Positions 29,362 to 32,906 of a stretch of DNA of 32,906 bases are shown piece after piece; position 1 is the stretch's first letter; each line of letters begins with the position of its first letter. Made by a program: the position numbers and the translations under genes. Source of the DNA: Phycisphaera mikurensis (GTDB lineage: Bacteria; Planctomycetota; Phycisphaerae; UBA1845); contig SBAX01000046.1 in the NCBI GenBank assembly GCA_005240095.1, positions 1 through 32,906 of the forward strand, read 5' to 3'. The notes under the pieces were generated by a model. The model was not told where the DNA came from. It saw only the letters and a program-made list of their open reading frames with translations, and searched no databases.

Positions 29362-30657
29362 ATGCACAAACACCTTGAGCTACCTCAGGCATTTGCCGAC
29401 CTCGGCGTGGAGGTCCGCTTCCTTCAAGCCCTTCGCAAGATGCACTTCGTTGAACCCAGCGACGTTCAATGCAACCTGATTCCGCCCGCTCTGCAGGGGC
29501 GGGATATCCTCGGCCAAGCCCGCACCGGCACTGGCAAGACCGCCGCCTTCGGCCTGCCCATCCTTCAGCAGCTCGATCCCGCCGGACGCCTCCAGGCCCT
29601 CTGTCTGGCGCCTACGCGCGAGCTGGCCGTCCAGGTCACCGCCGAACTCCAGCGGCTGGCGGAGTTCGCCAACCTGCACATCGTGGCCATTTACGGCGGG
29701 CAGAAGGTCGCTACCCAGCTGCACCAACTCGGGCGCAAGCCGCACTTCGTGGTGGGTACCCCCGGGCGCGTCTGGGACTTCATGCAGCGCGGCGTGCTCA
29801 ACATCGCCGAGGTCCGCTTTGCGGTGCTCGATGAGGTCGACCGCATGCTCGACATCGGCTTCCGCGACGACATCCGCGCTATCCTCGGGAAGATCACGGC
29901 CAAGCACCAGACCATCTTCGTCTCCGCCACGCTCGACAATGAGATCAAGACCCTCGCCAAGCGCTACATGCACGATCCGCTGGAGATCAACGTCTCGCGG
30001 GACCGCCTCACCGTGGACGAGGTCGATCAGTCCTACGTGACCGTGGAGCCGCAGGACAAGTTCCGCCTGCTTCGGCTGGTGCTGGAGCAGGAAAAACCGC
30101 CGATCGCCATCGTCTTCTGCAACACCAAGCATGCCGCCCGCAAGCTGGCCAAGAAACTGCACGATGCGGGCGTGCAGGCCACGGAAATCCACGGCGACCT
30201 CGAGCAGCGCAAGCGCGACAAGGTCATGGACCGCTTCCGCAAGCACCAGATTCAGGTGCTGGTGGCCACCGACCTCGCCGCGCGGGGCATCGACGTCAGT
30301 GCTATCTCCCACATCATCAACTACGACATCCCCGTGGATTCGCAGGTCTACGTGCACCGCATCGGGCGCACGGCCCGCATGGGCCAGCAGGGCGTTGCCA
30401 TCACCTTCGTTACCCGCGAGCAGGGCAAGGAACTCACCGAGGTCGAGAAGCTGATCAATCGCGAGATTGCGTCGCGCACCGTGCCGGGCTTCACGCCGAC
30501 TCCCGCTCGACCGCCGATGGAAACACGCCGAGAGCCCGCGCCGGTCTCTCGCCTCGAGGCCCCCGTCGCCGGCGCCACCATGACTCAGACCGTCAAAATG
30601 CCTCCCAAGACCCTCGGCGGGCGCTTCCGCCCCAAACGCGGGCGACGAAGGCTGTAA
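29362..30657 (+). CDS. DEAD-box-type ATP-dependent RNA helicase (DEVD variant)
   Basis: A 431-residue superfamily 2 RNA helicase. In order: Q-motif Gln36, motif I ARTGTGKT (53-60), Ia PTRELA (84-89), GG at 112-113, TPGR (133-136), motif II DEVD (157-160), motif III SAT (188-190), then in the second domain CNTKHAARKLAKKL, HGDLEQRKRD, ATDLAARGID and HRIGRTARMG. Motif II has Val instead of Ala, a conservative change that keeps both acidic residues. The tail after about 370 is Pro-rich and ends in a strongly basic RFRPKRGRRRL, which probably binds RNA. It unwinds RNA in ribosome assembly or decay. The last 65 bases overlap the 3' end of the convergent NHL gene. Confidence 0.95.
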   Translation: MHKHLELPQAFADLGVEVRFLQALRKMHFVEPSDVQCNLIPPALQGRDILGQARTGTGKTAAFGLPILQQLDPAGRLQALCLAPTRELAVQVTAELQRLAEFANLHIVAIYGGQKVATQLHQLGRKPHFVVGTPGRVWDFMQRGVLNIAEVRFAVLDEVDRMLDIGFRDDIRAILGKITAKHQTIFVSATLDNEIKTLAKRYMHDPLEINVSRDRLTVDEVDQSYVTVEPQDKFRLLRLVLEQEKPPIAIVFCNTKHAARKLAKKLHDAGVQATEIHGDLEQRKRDKVMDRFRKHQIQVLVATDLAARGIDVSAISHIINYDIPVDSQVYVHRIGRTARMGQQGVAITFVTREQGKELTEVEKLINREIASRTVPGFTPTPARPPMETRREPAPVSRLEAPVAGATMTQTVKMPPKTLGGRFRPKRGRRRL

Positions 30658-31729
30658 TACGGCGGGAAACGCAAGAAACCTTGTGCGCAAGTGGGCCTCG
30701 CCCTAAACCATAGCCCTGAAGCAAACGGCGCAATATGAGCGATCCCATGACCAGGAGCGCCAGGGCCGTGACGAGGGCGCCCCAATCAGATACGGCGGGA
30801 ATGTTTGGTTCAAAACGAAACTTCTGCACGCGGTGGTTGCTCGAATCCGCTACATAGACGAAGCCGTTCACGGCTTTGAGGTCGTAGGGGAGATTGAATT
30901 GGCCCACGCCGCTGCCGAATGAGCCCCATTTGGTCAGGAAGACTCCGGCCCCCGTAAAGGCCTGCATGCGATGAAGGTCCCGGTCGTCCACATACACGTT
31001 GTCGATCTCGTCGATCGACAGACCGCGCGGGAAATCAAACTGCCCGTCTCCCGTGCCGGCCGAGCCCCAGGAGGTAATGAAAACGCCGTCGTTCGTGAAC
31101 TTCTGGATGCGAGGGCTGCTGTCGACAACGAACACGTTGTTCTGTGAGTCTACCGCAAGGCCGTTCGGATCGATAAATTGTCCGTTGCCATTGCCCAAGG
31201 TCCCCCACGCCATGATGAAGGTTCCATCGCTGGTAAACTTCTGCAACCGATCCTGGTCCCGGTCTACGACGAAGACGTTGCCGTTGTGGTCGACGGTTAA
31301 CTCGTGCGTGTGCCGGAACTGTCCGTTGCCGTCACCAAACGAGCCCCACATCGTCAGAAACACTCCGTCGCTGGTGAACTTCTGGACACGGTTGTTGCCG
31401 GTCTCGGCAACGTAAACGTCGCCTGTGGGCCCGATGCCGATTCCGTGGGGGTGGTTGAACTGCCCCGGGCCGGTGCCGGAGGATCCCCATTTGGTGAGGA
31501 ATAGGCCTTCGCTGGTGAACTTTTGGATGCGGTTGTTGCCCGTGTCGGCTACGTAAATGGTTCCGTTGGCGTCACCTTCGATCCCGTGCGGTCCGGAGAG
31601 CTGTCCATCGCCAGTTCCGTTGGACCCCCACTGCAAAACGAAGGTAGGAGGGTCCTCAACGGCCCAGGCGGAAGTGCAAGACAACATGAACCCACAGGTC
31701 AGAGCCAAGGTCTGAGTCGGAGCGTGCAT
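30593..31729 (-). CDS. NHL-repeat beta-propeller protein with IPTL-CTERM-like anchor
   Basis: A 378-residue exported protein. A signal peptide (about 1-23, ending TSAWA) precedes six NHL repeats of about 47 residues, each with the pattern GxIYVADTGNNRIQKFTSEGxFLTKWGS; together they should form a six-bladed propeller that binds protein or glycan ligands. At 310-335 comes IPAVSDWG, a hydrophobic helix and Arg334-Arg335, the layout of IPTL-CTERM sorting signals. Such signals normally end the protein, but here 43 further residues follow and run across the helicase 3' end; a stop codon exists nearby in the +1 frame. ATG 31729 with CGAGGT seven bases upstream is the start; the frame is open to 31774. 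It follows the YWTD gene by 67 bases. Confidence 0.88.
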   Translation of the reverse strand: MHAPTQTLALTCGFMLSCTSAWAVEDPPTFVLQWGSNGTGDGQLSGPHGIEGDANGTIYVADTGNNRIQKFTSEGLFLTKWGSSGTGPGQFNHPHGIGIGPTGDVYVAETGNNRVQKFTSDGVFLTMWGSFGDGNGQFRHTHELTVDHNGNVFVVDRDQDRLQKFTSDGTFIMAWGTLGNGNGQFIDPNGLAVDSQNNVFVVDSSPRIQKFTNDGVFITSWGSAGTGDGQFDFPRGLSIDEIDNVYVDDRDLHRMQAFTGAGVFLTKWGSFGSGVGQFNLPYDLKAVNGFVYVADSSNHRVQKFRFEPNIPAVSDWGALVTALALLVMGSLILRRLLQGYGLGRGPLAHKVSCVSRRITAFVARVWGGSARRGSWEAF

Positions 31730-31796
31730 TGGGTACCTCGTTCCAGTATCAAGAGCATCGTGTAAATCGGACAAATGCCCAGCGATTCATGTTTGC

Positions 31797-32792
31797 TCAG
31801 CAGCCGACGTTGCGCGATCCAGCCACAGCCCGGCGCAGGGTCCACGCCCCGGCGGTCGCGAGTACGGCGCCCATAGCTAAGAGTCCCCATAGACTGGTTG
31901 CGGGGATCGAGGGTCCCGCCGCTGCATCAACGGCGATCCCACTGGGTTGGAACAAGCCCGTGACCAGGAACTCCGCATTGGACCCGTCCAAGTTGGCGCG
32001 GGAGATCTGGAAATCGCCCGGCGAACCCTCGGTCCAGTACATTTTCCCGACAACAACATCCAGGGCGATCCGCACGGGCTCAACGATGGAGACTCCCGGA
32101 GTGAGAACCTCCTCGATCCCGCTGCCGTCCAAGTTGGCTCGTTGAATCTTCCCGGTGGCGACCTCGGTCCAGTAGATCTTCGCGTGGATCGTATCCACCG
32201 CGATGCCGCTGGGACTCGTGCCCGTTGAGACGACGATGCCTTCCTGGAATGACCCGTCGAAGTTGGCCCGCAGGATCATGAAGTCCGCCGGCGAGGCCTC
32301 GGTCCAGTACATCTTGCCGTGCGGCAAATCCAGGGCGACGTCCACGGGTTTGCTGCCCGGCACGGAGACGAGGTCCTCGACATTCGTTCCAAAATCAAGG
32401 TCAGCGCGCTGAATCTTGCCCGTGCCGACATCCGTCCAATAGATCTTGCCCGCCGCCACGTCGAGCTCGATCCCACTTGGGCTGAACAGGCCGGTGACAA
32501 AGTTGCCGGGGTCCGTACCATCCAGGTTGGCTCGTCCGATCATGAAGTCTGCGGGCGAGGCCTCGGTCCAGTACATCTTGCCACCGGCCATGTCGAGGGC
32601 GATGTCTACTGGCTCGAAGACTCGAGGAGCTGTCACAAGATCCTCGCCGCCTCCCGCGACCACGTCGATCCGCTGGATTTTGCTGCTCCCGACATCCGTC
32701 CAGTAGAGCACCTGCGCCCACGCCACCGCCGTGGGTTCGACGAAGTACAAGGCTGTAAACGCCCACAGGCGCGGTAGGGCACTCTGGTTCAT
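31797..32792 (-). CDS. YWTD-repeat beta-propeller protein with IPTL-CTERM-like anchor
   Basis: A 331-residue exported protein. After a signal peptide (1-26, ending VAWA) come six LDL-receptor class B-like (YWTD) blades of about 43-45 residues from 27 to about 292. They alternate strictly between two types: one with YWTDVGTGKIQRADL, the other with MYWTEASPADFMIGRANLDG. The C-terminus is IPATSLWG (296-303), a hydrophobic helix and Arg320-Arg321, then ten residues, as expected of an IPTL-CTERM sorting signal. It should be anchored at the cell surface and bind a ligand that I cannot name. AAGGGGGG precedes the ATG. The NHL gene downstream has the same architecture, so the two probably act in the same compartment. 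Confidence 0.88.
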   Translation of the reverse strand: MNQSALPRLWAFTALYFVEPTAVAWAQVLYWTDVGSSKIQRIDVVAGGGEDLVTAPRVFEPVDIALDMAGGKMYWTEASPADFMIGRANLDGTDPGNFVTGLFSPSGIELDVAAGKIYWTDVGTGKIQRADLDFGTNVEDLVSVPGSKPVDVALDLPHGKMYWTEASPADFMILRANFDGSFQEGIVVSTGTSPSGIAVDTIHAKIYWTEVATGKIQRANLDGSGIEEVLTPGVSIVEPVRIALDVVVGKMYWTEGSPGDFQISRANLDGSNAEFLVTGLFQPSGIAVDAAAGPSIPATSLWGLLAMGAVLATAGAWTLRRAVAGSRNVGC

Positions 32793-32821
32793 GGGAGTCC
32801 CCCCTTGTTAACACTACAGCG

Positions 32822-32905
32822 CTAATTGTCATGGCGTTTGAGTCGTGAGGTTTTGGCGGTGCGGTTGCGGGCTTGGTGGTACTGGATGATGCGGGCGGTG
32901 CGTTC
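32822..32905 (-). CDS. Partial gene at window edge (possible transposase C-terminus)
   Basis: The last 27 codons of a minus-strand frame that enters from the right edge, ending in TAG at 32822-32824. The peptide is strongly basic (ERTARIIQYHQARNRTAK, then TSRLKRHDN), like the C-terminal tails of DDE transposases. It ends only 29 bases before the YWTD gene start on the same strand. With so little sequence the assignment is weak. Confidence 0.3.
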   Translation of the reverse strand, partial: ERTARIIQYHQARNRTAKTSRLKRHDN

Positions 32906-32906
32906 A

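Noticed and set aside
1-32906. CRISPR array, prophage, or defence island
   Set aside because: No direct-repeat/spacer pattern, integrase, or phage structural gene was found; the CPBP protein alone is not evidence of a defence or bacteriocin locus.

Overview
The window is GC-rich bacterial chromosome that looks like Planctomycetota, probably Phycisphaerae or a relative. The pointers are a Ser/Thr kinase with an N-terminal zinc-binding HxxxCxxC motif and one membrane span, a large pseudopilin-like protein with the classic FTLIELL start, a STAS protein of the planctomycete type, a FlgM-like protein, IPTL-CTERM-like surface beta-propellers, and abundant short palindromes between genes. This assignment is inference from gene content; no rRNA is present.

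Layout. 1-1250: no supported gene except a FlgM-like protein (700-963), then a cluster of palindromes that includes the terminator of the kinase. 1253-4452: kinase (-) and pseudopilin-like gene (+), divergent. 4531-10813: a membrane polyferredoxin fused to a TPR domain (-), divergent from a PEP-synthase-like ATP-binding protein (+) that is followed by an unrecognised 556-aa protein. 10825-13631: PlsC-type acyltransferase (-), a small HTH protein and a DUF2723 membrane protein (+). 13641-16333 (-): translation operon rpsP-trmD-rplS-yraN-tatD, without the usual rimM. 16756-19362 (-): B12-dependent ribonucleotide reductase nrdJ, with a sigma70-like promoter framed by NrdR-type boxes. 19799-21954: cysK (-) and selD (+), divergent. 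22006-24278 (+): DUF1579 protein, YwqK/MORN-like lipoprotein, HesB/IscA-like protein, RRM RNA-binding protein. 24423-27286 (+): fatty-acid desaturase, glutamate dehydrogenase, STAS protein. 27429-28921 (+): tRNA-Ser(GGA), CPBP protease, GNAT acetyltransferase. 28922-29361: palindrome-dense spacer. 29362-30657 (+): DEAD-box-type RNA helicase. 30593-32792 (-): two beta-propeller proteins (NHL, YWTD) with IPTL-like C-terminal anchors. A possible transposase tail runs off the right edge.

Strongest observations. selD is itself a selenoprotein gene: the active-site Cys codon is an in-frame TGA at 20947-20949, followed by a compact SECIS-like hairpin, so automatic calling would truncate the protein at Met24. 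The nrdJ promoter carries one excellent NrdR box and a second imperfect one 31 bp away. A 66-bp palindromic element lies in frame inside the lipoprotein gene. The spacer before the helicase holds related hairpins with a compensatory base-pair change. The window is mostly housekeeping; I see no complete defence system, CRISPR array or prophage.
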